Assembly (NCBI GenBank): GCA_039000515.1
Contig: JBCFYV010000100.1
Coordinates: forward strand, 29,810,421 to 29,874,420
Reading direction: 5' to 3'
DNA length: 64,000 nt
Origin: Timema cristinae
Lineage: Eukaryota > Arthropoda > Insecta > Phasmatodea > Timematidae
Shown here: positions 44,616 to 55,914 of the stretch, in pieces
Layout: each line of letters opens with the position of its first letter
Position numbering within the stretch: the stretch's first letter is position 1
Notes under the pieces: model-generated
Told to the model about the DNA's origin: nothing
The model's input: the letters and a program-made list of their open reading frames with translations, nothing else
Database searches by the model: none
Program-made: the position numbers and the translations under genes

Positions 44616-46895
44616 CAAGTACTTAAACTGTCATGGCAGTGTTATTTTAATAAATGACTACCAACATAAATAGTGTAAAATGTCACAGGTCCATACTTGG
44701 ATCTGCTAGCGACTATCCTAACACTAACCCCTCACCCCCTTCAACTCTACACTAGATGCTGTACGTTCAAACCTTAAACCACACATTTAACTTGTTTCTT
44801 ATCTTCCTCCTCATTAACAGTAGTTAGATAATAAGTCCACGTTTGGCTCCTAGCATTCCAGAAACATACCAAGATTTTCTAATGAGCTAACGATCTCAGG
44901 TTCGATTCATGGCAAAAAATAAAGTTGGATAGATAAACCCTCTGATTTAACTTTTAACAAAATAATGTATCATATTTATATCCCTGTATCTACCCATACC
45001 CACTATATATATTTTTACATTCTCTCTCCAGACATATTCCGTGTTACTTCATCAATAATCATAAACTGCACATTAAACGATGAGTGTTGTAAAATATTTT
45101 ATTTTTATAAAAACATATATATAGATATACAAATATTTATAAATAAATACATACATTTATTTAAACATACAAACTAATAGGGGTGTGCGAAGGCTACTTT
45201 TTAAATGTGAAGCGAAGTCGAATCGAATCTTGAAACTTGCGAGGAAAAGTCTTGTCAAAGTCTAAGCTACCTAGGATTTTTTTTGTCACTTGACGTCACT
45301 TATAATTTTTAAATTAATTATTTTCTATATCTTGTCAGTAACAAGGGCCAAGAAAATGTCCTTATTTGTTACCTAAGGACTATATTAATAACTAATGCAC
45401 ACAGGCTTAATTATAAGCTTAGTAGCTTGCCAAGTAAGATTTATTATTAAAATTGAAAAATGACATATGGACACGGGAATCAAACCCGGGAATTTTAGCT
45501 TGATTTGGGTTCGATTCCCGTGTCCAGGCGTCATTTTTCAATTTTCAGAATATGATATCTAGATGAAGTAGGTAATCCTAACTTAAAAGCATAAATAATA
45601 GCTTTGGCGATTTTATTCTCGATTAATTTTTAATTTTTAATTACATCGTGGAGTTTATAATAATATTTTGCAAACATTGCATATGCATGTTTTCTATCTG
45701 CATTTCTCTAATAATAATAATAATAATAAATTAAATTCTGTTTTTGTTTCCTACATTCCTTATCAACCATTTTGAATAATAAAGATAATGCAAAGAATCT
45801 ATGAAAAACCTTTGTGTCAAAATGCTCTTGTAAACAAAACTAAACATAACTAAAGCGCTTTCTCTGCTTTTTACCAGTGACCACGGTTTTATTTCTTTAT
45901 AGGTATTTTTAATTTTACTAAATTATGTTGGCAATAGTGAATTTAGTATATTAAAATTTACTTAAGACCGTATCACACGACACTAGCTTGTATTAAAAAT
46001 CCAGTGTGCACTAGCACTATCTAGCACGTCATAATCTAGCATCGTGTGAATCAGAAAGAGTATACTGGTTCTTCCACTTGGTACTGACTACCATACTAGT
46101 TGTGAGGATAGAGTACGCGCTATTTTAGTACTAGTTTCGACATTAGTCTGTGTAATTCAACCAATCAATGCGCGCTGAGACTGTTGTGTAGAGAAATGGT
46201 ATAAATGACGCCAACATGGTCATCAGATGTGATTTTGTTGTTGGCAGAAAATTATTCTAAACATCCTTGTTTATATAATACGAAATTGCCGCAATATGAC
46301 AAAAATTTAATATACATAAATTTTTTTTTAAACATATCATCTAAAAACGACAAACTGTGTTCCAGACCCAATTTTAATCTAAATAAACTTGATAGAATTC
46401 CAAATTGGGGTTTTTTTTTAGGATATAAAGTGTGTTTAAGCCTAAAAAAACATTTGTTTATCAAGAATACTGTACTTGGACACCCATGGGCTTAGGGGCC
46501 TCTGACCACATTGTAAATAAATGAATACAAATTTAGAGAGATACTAAACGTTTGTGTCACCCCGAATGTATATTACCTAACCTCCGAACGTAACATTTTT
46601 AGTATCCCGCGACCATTATTTCGTCTTTCCCAACCATTCCCGTGTCCATTATCTTTTTCCTACGCTCCCTCTCATAATTTTCAATATCTTTATTAGTAAT
46701 TAATGCAGCTGCGGCACACAAAATTAATCTCTGACGTTCCATAAATATTTTCACTAGAACCTAGTACAAAACTACCAGCGTTTGAATACTCTAGTCCCTT
46801 TTCTATTGTACTAGTTAGTATACAAATATCAAGGCGCTAGGTAGCACATTTGATTTCTAGTACAGGCAAGTGTCGTGTGATAGTAGCTCTTATGA
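44616..46895. other. Mostly unassigned, with tRNA-type palindrome
   Basis: Apart from the palindrome at 45450-45545 and an (AAT)n run at 45710-45730, I recognise nothing. Frames at 44965-45177 and 46205-46495 are AT-rich and motif-free. A head-like 'ctcaggttcgattcatggca' at about 44895 may be an eroded SINE. Confidence 0.4.
45450..45545. repeat. Palindrome with a tRNA T-arm-like word in both arms
   Basis: The left arm 'aaattgaaaaatgac' plus 'ggacacgggaatcaaaccc' is the reverse complement of 'gggttcgattcccgtgtcc' plus 'gtcatttttcaattt', with about 15 central bases unpaired. The arms carry 'ggttcgattcc', a perfect Pol III box B. It may be an inverted duplication of a tRNA-derived 3' half. Confidence 0.85.
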
Positions 46896-46962
46896 CATGC
46901 CTCGGTGTTAGAATGGTCTAAGGCATCCCTTTCACACTAGACTTGACTGACAATGACGGGTT
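46896..46962 (+). repeat. SINE family B head fragment
   Basis: 'gcctcggtgttagaatggtc', 'taaggcatccctttcacact' and 'tgactgacaatgacggg' are the family B head up to just before box B. The sequence then switches to family D-like. Confidence 0.75.
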
Positions 46963-46974
46963 TATCAAATACCG

Positions 46975-47240
46975 ATCTGATATACCGATGCATGTCCCGG
47001 GTTTGATTCCTGGCATGACCGAAAATTTATCATTGGTGAAATATGGGTTTACCTTTTCACTGTGATAAATTACCAGCGGGGAACTGGATGTTGTGCCTTA
47101 CCTAGTCTTAAGTTAGTTTATAAGGCATATGAAAAGCTACGACAGTCCTAGCAGGCCAGCAGTGGAAAATATTTGGCTTGAATACAAAACTTATCTGGAC
47201 CACAAGTTGGGAACAGTATTGGATTTAAAGTACATCATGT
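46975..47240 (+). repeat. SINE family D, copy 2
   Basis: From box B onward ('cccgggtttgattcctggca') it matches copy 1: 'atatgggtttaccttttcac', 'acctagtcttaagttagttt', 'tcctagcaggccagcagtgg'. Its own A-box head is replaced or lost behind the family B head fragment. Confidence 0.8.
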
Positions 47241-49228
47241 TAATCTACTGTGTGCGTATAGGTCCTATATTGGGGCTCTTATAATCAGTAGTTCATTTGA
47301 TAATACACAAAAAAAACCACTGCTAGTAATATATATACAATTATAGTGTCTAAATATTTACTAATGTTTGAAACAAATATTACCTTAAACAATGTGGAGA
47401 TCGAATGCATGTCAGTGAATTGGAGAAGGAATTTTTATCCTGTTCCTAAGCGAATGCTAGTGAATTTACTCTAAACAACTGTCACCACCCTAATCCCATC
47501 AGATTTAGTACAGCCCGATTCATAAAGCGAGGAACTCTTTTGATGATTTCAAAAGTTAAACCAATTTCATACATGCATACTTAGTCATGTTGTCTGCAGT
47601 TTTCACTATTGATATATATTATCAATACCTATGAAATGTTAATACTATATTGATAACTTATCAATATCAACCTCAAGGAAATATATTTGAATTTGTTAAA
47701 AAGGTCTTCCTAACTGAATCCTTCTATAGCTATAATCCTTGTGTTAAGGAGGCCGTCTCAGTCAGAAAGAAATTGTCGCGTAGACATTTATCTCCCAACG
47801 CAATATTTAATTCTACGATGCGTTATTTCAAAATATGGTTCACGCAAAAAATAAAGTAGAAATATTCAAACAGGTCTCCTTTTCCAAAGCAACCCTATAT
47901 TTTGGGTTTTATTAATAAAAATCAAATCGTGAATATGTACGTATTTTAGCTCATTTTCAAACAGTTCTTAAGCATATTTGTGGATCTATGAGACTGGGTT
48001 TGATGAAAAAGGGCTCTAGATTTAGGTTTCCTCAAAGAAATAGTCATTTTTTATAGGCTCACAACAGAAAAAATATATTTGAGCTAGAACAGCTTTACTT
48101 TCAACCTTGAGCTAAGAAATCTCGTAGTTTTATTTCCTCCCTTTCTTATTGACATAACAAAGGGAAATTGTAAGGGGGGAAGGGGGGTAAAGTAATTAAT
48201 CTTAGCCAGAATATAGAAGTAGTTCCAGAAATAGACACAAAAAATTGAATTTTAAGTCACGTGGTTTTGACAGCTATTGATAATTTTTCGCTGAACGAGG
48301 CGGCCACCTTAACAAAACTTAATGCTCATAATAACACAACCCTCATTGAGGAGCACGAAGACTAAGGATTAAATCTCGTTTTGTCTATTTTTATTATAAT
48401 ATATAAGTTGGGGCTGGGATATTGGCTAAGATATAGTGGGGTAATTTATTTATTTATTTCATAAATGCTTTTCTATTCGCCTTTCATGGGAATGGGGGTA
48501 AGAAATTCTATACAAGTTAAACCACCATTCCTAACTTTTAGTGTAAAAATGGGTATTGACCGGAGCATGACTGAGCTAATAAATTATTTTTAAAGGAACG
48601 TATTATTAATAGACTAACAAAAAAAAAATAGTCAAAGGTTCTTTAATAAATTCAAAATTGTCTGCTAATTTCAAATCGCCGATCGTAAAGTAAACGGTGT
48701 TAAAGTTCCACACTTCGGGACTAGTTTGAGTCGGACCAGAGGGGAGATGCCATCGATGTAAATAACATCACTCCACCACAAACCAGAACTAACATGTCCA
48801 ACAAACACGAGGTAAATTGATCGGGCGCAAGGGATGGCCCATAGAGTGAGGGGATAACGGCATCAATATACATATATTATGGCCTTCAATAGGCCTGCTT
48901 AGCGTGGGGATAGACTTCCCGTTACACTCGATAGAGCGCGTGCGATTTTAATGCGTTATGTGATATCCACCGCTTCCTAACCTAGTTTGAGGTCGTTACG
49001 TATCACTGGATCCTCTATTGCAGGTACAATTAATCCTCTCTCGTCTTCTTTTATAAGCTGGTCGTTACATCGATGGCTATTTTTATTTTACGTATTTAAC
49101 GTGCCATTTCTGAACCTACTGATTTTATCATCACACGACTTAAAAATCTAAAATCTAGAAAAGACACAACATCCAGCCCCTATCAAATAATTTATCACTG
49201 TGAGCTAATGAAACTCGTACTTATGTGG
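47241..49228. other. Unassigned stretch
   Basis: AT-rich to 48650, then a less AT-rich region (48660-49070) with no frame above 60 codons. The 69-codon frame at 47650-47859 has no motif. I see nothing I can name. Confidence 0.4.
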
Positions 49229-49400
49229 CGTGCGCATTGGGTGGCGGGCTCTGCAAACTGGAGCGCCTGAGTTGGGGTCGGCTCAGAGTGGGCTGACACG
49301 ACGTGAGAGGTCATGATTAACTGGCCTGACTTGAAAGAGTCAACACCTCTCTCTACGAATGGCTAGTCTAGATTGGGAGTCGTTGAACAATGCGCACGCT
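49229..49400. repeat. Possible short TIR element, 172 bp
   Basis: 'gcgtgcgcattg' at 49229-49240 is mirrored exactly by 'caatgcgcacgc' at 49389-49400. The interior 'ggtggcgggctctgcaaact' slightly resembles the family D head. The 12 bp match could be chance. Confidence 0.4.
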
Positions 49401-49698
49401 CACGAGTCGAAGGAAGCTTCTTGTGTGTTGTATATTCTATAAATAAATTATACAAGTATCTTTCCATCCACGGCTTGATTATTACTTCTAATTAAGATCC
49501 TCAGACAAACGGACCCGAGCGTAGCACACTTAACAAATGATGAAATATTTGGCTATGTCGGGACTTGAACCCAGGGCCCTTATCATAGTACGTAGACCCA
49601 CCATCAATTGAGATAAGGTGTCGGTCATTGATGTTTTATAGATTTTGTTTTACATTCCTGGGAATTTAACGAGATTATTGAATTATACATGCATGTAC
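49401..49698. other. Short stretch with a minus-strand tRNA-like head
   Basis: 'gggacttgaacccagggccc' near 49558 reads as box B 'gggttcaagtccc' on the minus strand, resembling the family D head. The body is not confirmed. Confidence 0.4.
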
Positions 49699-49880
49699 GT
49701 TGTGTCTTACTACCCGTCCAAACTCTCTACATATTTATTCTAAGAGGGATAAGGATGCGGAGCTAATAACTTTTAAAAAATGTTCTAGAATTTGCTTGGA
49801 GGGAGAGTGGGTAAAACACTAGAGGGGGCTTGCACCTCAATAAAATTAATCGGGATTTGATCTTTGACCTCCCAGCTACT
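49699..49880 (-). repeat. SINE family B, diverged
   Basis: Tail 'gttgtgtcttactacccgtc', body 'agaatttgcttggagggaga' and box B region 'atcgggatttgatctttgac' on the minus strand. Confidence 0.7.
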
Positions 49881-49969
49881 ACCAGACAAGACCAAATGAG
49901 ACAAACGCCTTTTCCCTCCTATCCACTGGTATGGGTGTTAACGGCAGTATTTTCCTCCCCTCGTCTCTC

Positions 49970-50160
49970 TGCCGGGTTGTGCTACATATTTATACGCTAA
50001 TGACGTATGACTGAGGAGGGTAGGATTTTAGGGGTAATATACCCAGATTTACATGGAGGTAAAGAGTAAAACAATTAAACAAAAAACACCCCGAGTACAC
50101 CCGGCCTGTATTATAGCCTCTACCTATCCGTTACATGCAAAACGGACTTAATGAGCTTAG
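49970..50160 (-). repeat. SINE family B, diverged
   Basis: Decayed tail, body 'aatatacccagatttacatg' and 'gagtacacccggcc' on the minus strand, head poorly preserved. Confidence 0.6.
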
Positions 50161-50204
50161 CAATTAGACTGTGTGCCACATTGTGCGGGTTTACCTGTAG
50201 TTAA

Positions 50205-50404
50205 CTGCGGTGGCCGCATGATCTAAGGCGTCACCCTCGCAATAAACTATGTTGCCAATTACGAGGAGATCGTGATTCGAGGCCCACTTGGTTGCATTGA
50301 GGGATATTTTTTTTACCTAAATGGTCTTACACACTTATTTCATGTAAACGTGGTTACACTTGCTCTAAATTTAACCTTTCTCATCCCTAACACAACAGGA
50401 TAAT
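50205..50404 (+). repeat. SINE family B whose tail is replaced by a microsatellite
   Basis: The head 'tgcggtggccgcatgatcta' and 'aaggcgtcaccctcg' is good. The body runs to 'tttctcatccctaacacaac' and then enters (TATG)n-type sequence without the usual 'gcgtataacccgaac' tail. Confidence 0.8.
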
Positions 50405-50409
50405 CTTAT

Positions 50410-50551
50410 ATATGTATATATACATATATGTATATATGTGTATATATGTATATATATGTGTATATATGTATATATATATGTGTATATATGTATATATATG
50501 TGTATATATGTATATATATGTGATATATATGTATATAGTGTATATATGTAG

Positions 50552-50584
<33 letters not shown>

Positions 50585-50634
50585 TTTGTATGTATATATG
50601 TGTATATATGTATATATATGTATGTATATATATG

Positions 50635-50683
<49 letters not shown>

Positions 50684-50757
50684 TTATGTATATATATGTA
50701 TATATAATATTATATATGTATGTATATATACATATATAATATATATATAAGTATATA
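50410..50757. repeat. (TATATG)n-type microsatellite, about 350 bp
   Basis: An irregular mixture of TATATG, TATG and TGTATA units. The 112-codon frame is repeat translation. It sits exactly between a family B body and a Helitron 5' region. Confidence 0.95.
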
Positions 50758-51368
50758 TTGTATTATATAAGGAAGTCCTAACTGGCTGACTCATCAACGC
50801 CAGCTCAAACTCTTGGATCTATAAAGTTGAAATTTTGCACAGATGTTCCCTTTATGTTGTAGACAAGGAATAAGGCCGGATTTTTTGAAATTACCACGGG
50901 ATAAGGGAATAAATAAGATTAATATTTTCGCTTTAAAGTTGCCTTATTTCCGTAACTACAATTATTAGATAATTCAAATTTGGCAAGTAAGTAGATAATT
51001 ATAATCACTACTAACTAGTTTCAGGATTTTCCGAAATTCCCACGGGATAGGGAATAAAGAAGATTTATATTTTCGCCTTAAAGTTGCCTTATTTCTTGTT
51101 AGATCAACGCCCAGCACAAACCCTTGGACCTAGAAAGCTTGGAGTGAGCTCACCTAGCAGCCTGGTCGCGTTAGCACCTGAGGGAATAACCTCTAATGTA
51201 TTAAATAAAGAGGTACTATAGGTATGAACAAAAAATAAATAGTCATAACCCCTTGTGAGTAACAACTTAAGTAATTTTACCCTCATTTTCCGGATTTTAC
51301 AATAGGTGGAGCGCGAGTCATTAAAAAAAAAGAATGAAAATGCCAACGAAGTTGCGGGCAACAGCTAG
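50750..51368 (+). mobile_element. Helitron relic 1, internally duplicated
   Basis: The 3' end 'aacgaagttgcgggcaacag' then 'ctag' followed by T matches the insect Helitron terminus ('cgaagccgcgggcaacagctag'). The 5' side includes 'cctaactggctgactcatca' as in relic 2, but the exact start is lost in TA repeat. 'tcaacgccagctcaaactct' (about 50793) recurs as 'tcaacgcccagcacaaaccc' (about 51105). So a partial second copy follows the first. Confidence 0.75.
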
Positions 51369-51597
51369 TTATAACATATTATGAGTATAGTAGGTAGTAA
51401 GATTAGGTTCTAAAAAAAAATTGATAGGGGATGAACTTTAAGAAATTGAGTCAACATTTACCTCGGTAGAGAATTAAATCCACATTGAGGAATTTACAGA
51501 ACGATGTGTTCCTGATTGGAATCAAACCTCGGATTGATAGATCATAGTCAGGTGTGCATTTACAGCTCGTCAATCCGTTGTGATGTTAGGATGTTCA

Positions 51598-52066
51598 TCT
51601 ATACTTATAAAATAACATATCCTGACTGACTGACTGATTCATCATCGCCGAGCGCAAACTATCAAGGCTACAAGCATGAAATTCGGATTGTATATTCATT
51701 TTGTTATGTAGGCACCCACTAAGAAAGGATTTTAGAAAATTCCACCCCAAAGGGGTCAAAATAGGGGATGACAATATGTATGAAAGTCCGTCATTTTGAA
51801 AGTTACATAAACAAAATTTTGTATTTCGGTTATTGACGTAAAACAAATAAATACGTGTTTCAGGAATTTTGGAAATTTTATTTAATAAGGGATGAAAAAG
51901 GGGGTGAAAGTTTGTATCGGACTTGCATTATTTTTGATCTGAGGTCAAGTTATGGTCATCAACGCAACGAAATATTTTAAATTAATCTGTAAATACATAT
52001 GTATATTTTCGTATTTGTATATAATCAACTTCCACGCGAGCAAAGCCGCGGGCAACAGCTATCTAG
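51598..52066 (+). mobile_element. Helitron relic 2, non-autonomous, 469 bp
   Basis: It starts 'tctatacttataaaataaca' after A (51597) and ends 'cgcgagcaaagccgcgggca' ... 'ctag' before T (52067), the canonical A|TC...CTAG|T arrangement. No Rep/helicase frame is present. The minus-strand 83-codon frame is a shadow. Confidence 0.85.
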
Positions 52067-52076
52067 TATAACATAT

Positions 52077-52768
52077 TAAACTAACAGTAAATCTAACATA
52101 ATATTACATATGCTGTTCACTGCTCCTAGAATGAGTTTTGAACCTTTTATAATTTTGTTTTGATGAGACCTCATCTCTAAAAGCTAAGCCATGCAGCTTA
52201 TGTTACAAGTGTTGGCTACACTGCTCTACTGGCCCATACCATCACCATCCGACTGAAAAGCTAATTAAAAAGTTGAACCACGCAAGTTTTTTTTTAACCG
52301 CTCATCTCATGAAATTATGATGTGGTGAAAACTGTAAAATATTTTCTAGAGTAATGGGCTGCTGTTAAATACTTTATTCAATGTTTAATTGAGAATAAAA
52401 GCAAATTAAACGCCAACAAGTTTCTACTCACATTTGCATGGAATGTCCCAAACAGTAATAACATATTATTTGTAATATATATTTAGTGTTTATCCTTTAT
52501 TTTGCACATATTATTTAAATATGAATATTTTTTGTGCAAACTAATTTTAATGCATGTATTATTTTAGGCAAATCATTCTCAAATTAGTTAGTATATAATA
52601 TATGTTTTTATCTGGCGTTTACAAGTAAAAATATTTAGAAGTAATTTAATGTAATTTATGTGACTCGTTGCCTTTAGTTATAGTGGGCGAGTGATTCATC
52701 CCCCCAAATACACACCTTCAAATAAAATTTCTTTTCATATTAATGAATTTAAGTATCCTTATTTAATA
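52077..52768. other. AT-rich stretch, nothing recognised
   Basis: No supported feature. Confidence 0.4.
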
Positions 52769-53275
52769 TATTCTTAAAACTCTTAAAATTTCTCTTTTTC
52801 ACATATTTGTCTACATTCTACAACATTTAACCTTGTCTTAAATGGCCTACCCCTTCCTTTTAATTCACACACTCTACCTACATATATTTGCTTCATCCCT
52901 CAATCCACACTCATCCTCACAACGCGCCCAAAGAAGAGTCATACGTTGGTTTGGGCATGTTGAAAGGATGAGTGTGGATTGAGGGACGAAGCAAATATAT
53001 GAAGGTAGAGTGTGTACATTAAAAGGAAGTGGTAGGCCATGTGAGAAGTGATTAAATGTTTCAGACAAATGTATGAAAAAGTGAATGAGTAAGAGTTTTA
53101 AGAATGAAAGAGCATATATGACTCGGTGTCTAGATGTTGTTGAAGCGAAGGGAGTATGTAAGGATAGGGAAGTGTGGAGAAAGTGGGTGAGTATGGATTA
53201 AGTACTGAGCTGTTTTTTTTAGCTTTACGCACAGTTTCTGCCTAAGCCCGTAAGGGAATGGCGTGCTTAATTAGG
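52769..53275 (+). pseudogene. LINE 3'-end relic with inverted duplicate
   Basis: Plus-strand reading from about 52926 gives 'RRVIRWFGHVERMSVD', then a stop, 'GTKQIYEGRVC', 'SGRPCEK' and further 'VVEAKGVCKDREVWRKWVS'. These are typical C-terminal words of arthropod LINE ORF2 ('WFGHVERM...IYEGRV...GRGRPRK...AKGVCKDR..W'). The element ends 'gcccgtaagggaatggcgtg' then (TATG)n. Its upstream neighbour 52769-52919 is an inverted copy of 52966-53110, so the locus is a palindrome with a spacer of about 45 bp. No intact frame remains. Confidence 0.8.
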
Positions 53276-54186
53276 TATGTATGTATGTATGTATATATGC
53301 ATGTATGCGTGTATGTATATATGTGTGTATGTATGTATGCGTGTATGTATGTATATATGTATGTATGCGTGTATGTATGTATGTATGTATATATGCGTGT
53401 ATGTATGTATGTATGTATATATGCGTGTATGTATGTATGTATGTGTGTATGTATGTATGCGTGTATGCATGTATGCATGTATGTATGTATGTATGTATGT
53501 ATGTGTGTATGTATGTATGCGTGTATGCATGTATGCATGTATGCATGTATGCATGTATGTATGTGTGTATGTATGTATGCGTGTATGTATGTATGTATGT
53601 ATGCGTGTATGTATGTATGTATGCGTGTATGTATGTATGTATGTATGTATGTATGTATGTATGTATGTATGTATGTATGTATGTATGTATGTGTGTATGT
53701 ATGTATGCGTGTATGTATGTATGTATGTATGCGTGTATGTATGTATGTATGCGTGTATGCGTGTATGTATGTGTGTATGTATGTATGTATGTATGTATGT
53801 ATGTATGTATGTATGTATGTATGTATGTATGCGTGTATGCATGTATGCGTATATGTATGTATGCGTGTATATATATGCATGTATGTATATATGTATGTAT
53901 GTATGTATGCGTGTATGTCTGTATGCGTGTATGTCTGTATGCGTGTATGTATGTATGCGTGTATGTATGTATGCGTGTATGTATGTGTGTATGTATATAT
54001 GCGTGTATGTATATATAAGCGTGTATGTATGTATATACGTGTATGTATGTGTATACGTGTATGTATGTATGTATGTATGTATGTATGTATGTATGTATGT
54101 ATGTATGTATGTATGTATGTATGTATATATGTATGTGTGTATGCGTTATGTATGTATGTATGTATGTATGTATATATGCATGTATT
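53274..54186. repeat. Large (TATG)n microsatellite with GCG/GCA variants, about 0.9 kb
   Basis: It consists almost entirely of 'tatg' with interspersed 'gcgtgtatg', 'gcatgtatg', 'tgtgtatg' and 'tatatatg' variants. The long frames on both strands (up to 387 and 320 codons, Met-Cys-Val-Tyr or Thr-His-Ile types) are pure repeat translation. It begins precisely at the LINE 3' end. Confidence 0.98.
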
Positions 54187-55080
54187 TAACAGCACTTTGG
54201 ACATGTTGACTGTGGTGTATTCAGAACTACTTTTTTCCCATTTGATTAGTTTTCACTTGAAGTCGTTCGATAGTATTAGAATAACCCCTGCCCCCCACCC
54301 CATCCGCACCTTGTGGACGTTAATTTTAGAAAAAAAAAATCGCTCTACTCCTAAAACTCTCTTGCTCACATCAGAATATATATTTTTGGTGACCCTTATA
54401 ATGACAGTCCAATTTTCATAGAAAGAGCCTTCCTTATCTGACAGCTGAAAAAATTATCATATATATTTTCACGTATTCATACATATTCATGGGATCTGAA
54501 GCTGTAAACCTTGAATGATATCAGTGAAATGTTATCAATATTGACAGCAAAATTTGTTGAACCAATATACAATTATTTACTAACTTGCCCCAAACTAACT
54601 ATTTAGTATAGGCTTGTGCTGTCTACTGTCTACAAAGATGGTCCTCATTTGTTTTGTTGAACAGATGGTGGCCAATATTCACAGTCAAACTAATGCGCTA
54701 TATTATGTCTCGGTAACAGTTATCTACTTTTAACTATGCAAGGCTCGAAACATTGGCTAAATATAACACAATTTTGGAGTTACAATAAACTTTTTATACT
54801 ACTTTTGAATCTTTTGTAAATGCCATTGTTTTGTACTAAACGGTTCAAAGTTAGTTCGAAACAGTTTACATTCACTAACGTTCCAAATTCATCCTGATTG
54901 CTAGTAGGAATAAGCCTTTAGTAAATATAATAATATAATTTAATGGTATTCATTGATTTAAACAGACTGTGCCATAACATGTTGGAGCCACTTCAGCGGT
55001 GAACAGGAGAAACAAACACCATTAAAAACGTTCATATAAATATGTGTTCCATTTGACCTTGTTTTCTGAGTTTCTTTAGC
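54187..55080. other. AT-rich stretch, nothing recognised
   Basis: No repeat end or credible frame. Confidence 0.4.
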
Positions 55081-55540
55081 GCTGCGTCTTACTACGCGTT
55101 TGGGTTGTATGAACATATATTAATCGCACTGATGTGATAAGGATGAGAAACGTTGAGTTTAGAGAAAACGTACCCTCATTTGCATGGGAAGAGATTTGAA
55201 AAGCGTTTAGAAAATACCACCCTTAGTACACCCGACTGGGATTCAAACCATGTTCTCCCTATCATCGGTAGTTTTTTTTTATTCAGTGTTTACAGGCCCG
55301 GTATCTTACAATCTTTAAATCCGGGCCGTTTTTCCACACAACTTTAACTTTATTTACACAATTTTAATATGAATTTCCTTTTTAACATTACAACACATAT
55401 TTTAGCTCTTAACTTAAATGAAATTCAAATACCCTTAGCTCAATTTGACCCACCCCGCGTATATTACGCCCCCGGTACCCTCCCCCGCATCGGTAGTCTT
55501 GTATATTTCAAGAGTGACTCCTTAACAACTAGTCTAAAAC
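55081..55540 (-). repeat. SINE family B split by a poly-A retroposon
   Basis: The tail 'gctgcgtcttactacgcgtt' and body 'cgtaccctcatttgcatggg' lead to box B 'gattcaaaccatg'. The head resumes after the insertion at 55498 ('cttgtatatttcaagagtga', 'ctccttaacaactagtc'). Confidence 0.75.
55273..55487 (-). mobile_element. Poly-A retroposon fragment with stem-loop, 215 bp
   Basis: On the minus strand it ends 'cactgaataaaaaaaaa', with AATAAA directly before the A run. It is flanked by an exact 10 bp duplication 'catcggtagt' (55263-55272 and 55488-55497). Just before the tail, 'ggcccgg' and 'ccgggcc' form a strong stem around about 20 bases. Source unknown: a truncated LINE, another SINE, or a processed transcript. 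Confidence 0.75.
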
Positions 55541-55578
55541 ACGAACATCTTACCCAATTAGTATGTTTAGATGGGAAT

Positions 55579-55817
55579 ACCCGCCTCGGTGGCGTAGTTA
55601 GCTTACGCGCCAGTCGTGTTAAGCTCGACCGCTGAGGACGAGGAGATCGAGGTTTGAATCTCGGTCGGGTGAACTGGGGGTTCCTAAATGGTTTTCCACT
55701 CTCCCTCCACGCAAATGCGGGTTCACTTCCTCTAATTCAACCTTCCCAATTCCCAATCCATTTGCGTAATTAGTAATTAAAGCGTATAACTCGAACGGGT
55801 AGTAAGACGCGGTGCTA

Positions 55818-55854
<37 letters not shown>

Positions 55855-55864
55855 GTAATAATAA
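55579..55864 (+). repeat. SINE family B, near-consensus, with target duplication
   Basis: Good reference copy: head 'cccgcctcggtggcgtagtt', box B 'ggtttgaatctcggtcgggt', body 'cctccacgcaaatgcgggtt' and tail 'gcgtataactcgaacgggta', then (TAA)n. 'tagatgggaat' (55568-55578) and 'tagatgtgaat' (55865-55875) flank it. The 88-codon frame ends inside it. Confidence 0.95.
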
Positions 55865-55875
55865 TAGATGTGAAT

Positions 55876-55914
55876 GGATATCCCAGACGGGTAGTTAGAC
55901 ACGATGCAATAAAA
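55876..55914 (+). repeat. Orphan SINE tail
   Basis: 'ggatatcccagacgggtagt' and 'tagacacgatgcaataaaa' look like an older decayed shared tail, immediately downstream of the previous copy's target duplication. Confidence 0.6.

Noticed and set aside
46205..46495. 96-codon plus-strand frame as a protein
   Set aside because: Overlapping open frame on the other strand, poly-T/poly-A runs inside, and no recognisable domain.
53242..54421. Very long open frames (up to 387 codons plus strand and 320 codons minus strand)
   Set aside because: They are translations of the (TATG)n microsatellite in several frames at once; the peptides are two- to four-residue periodicities with no domain.
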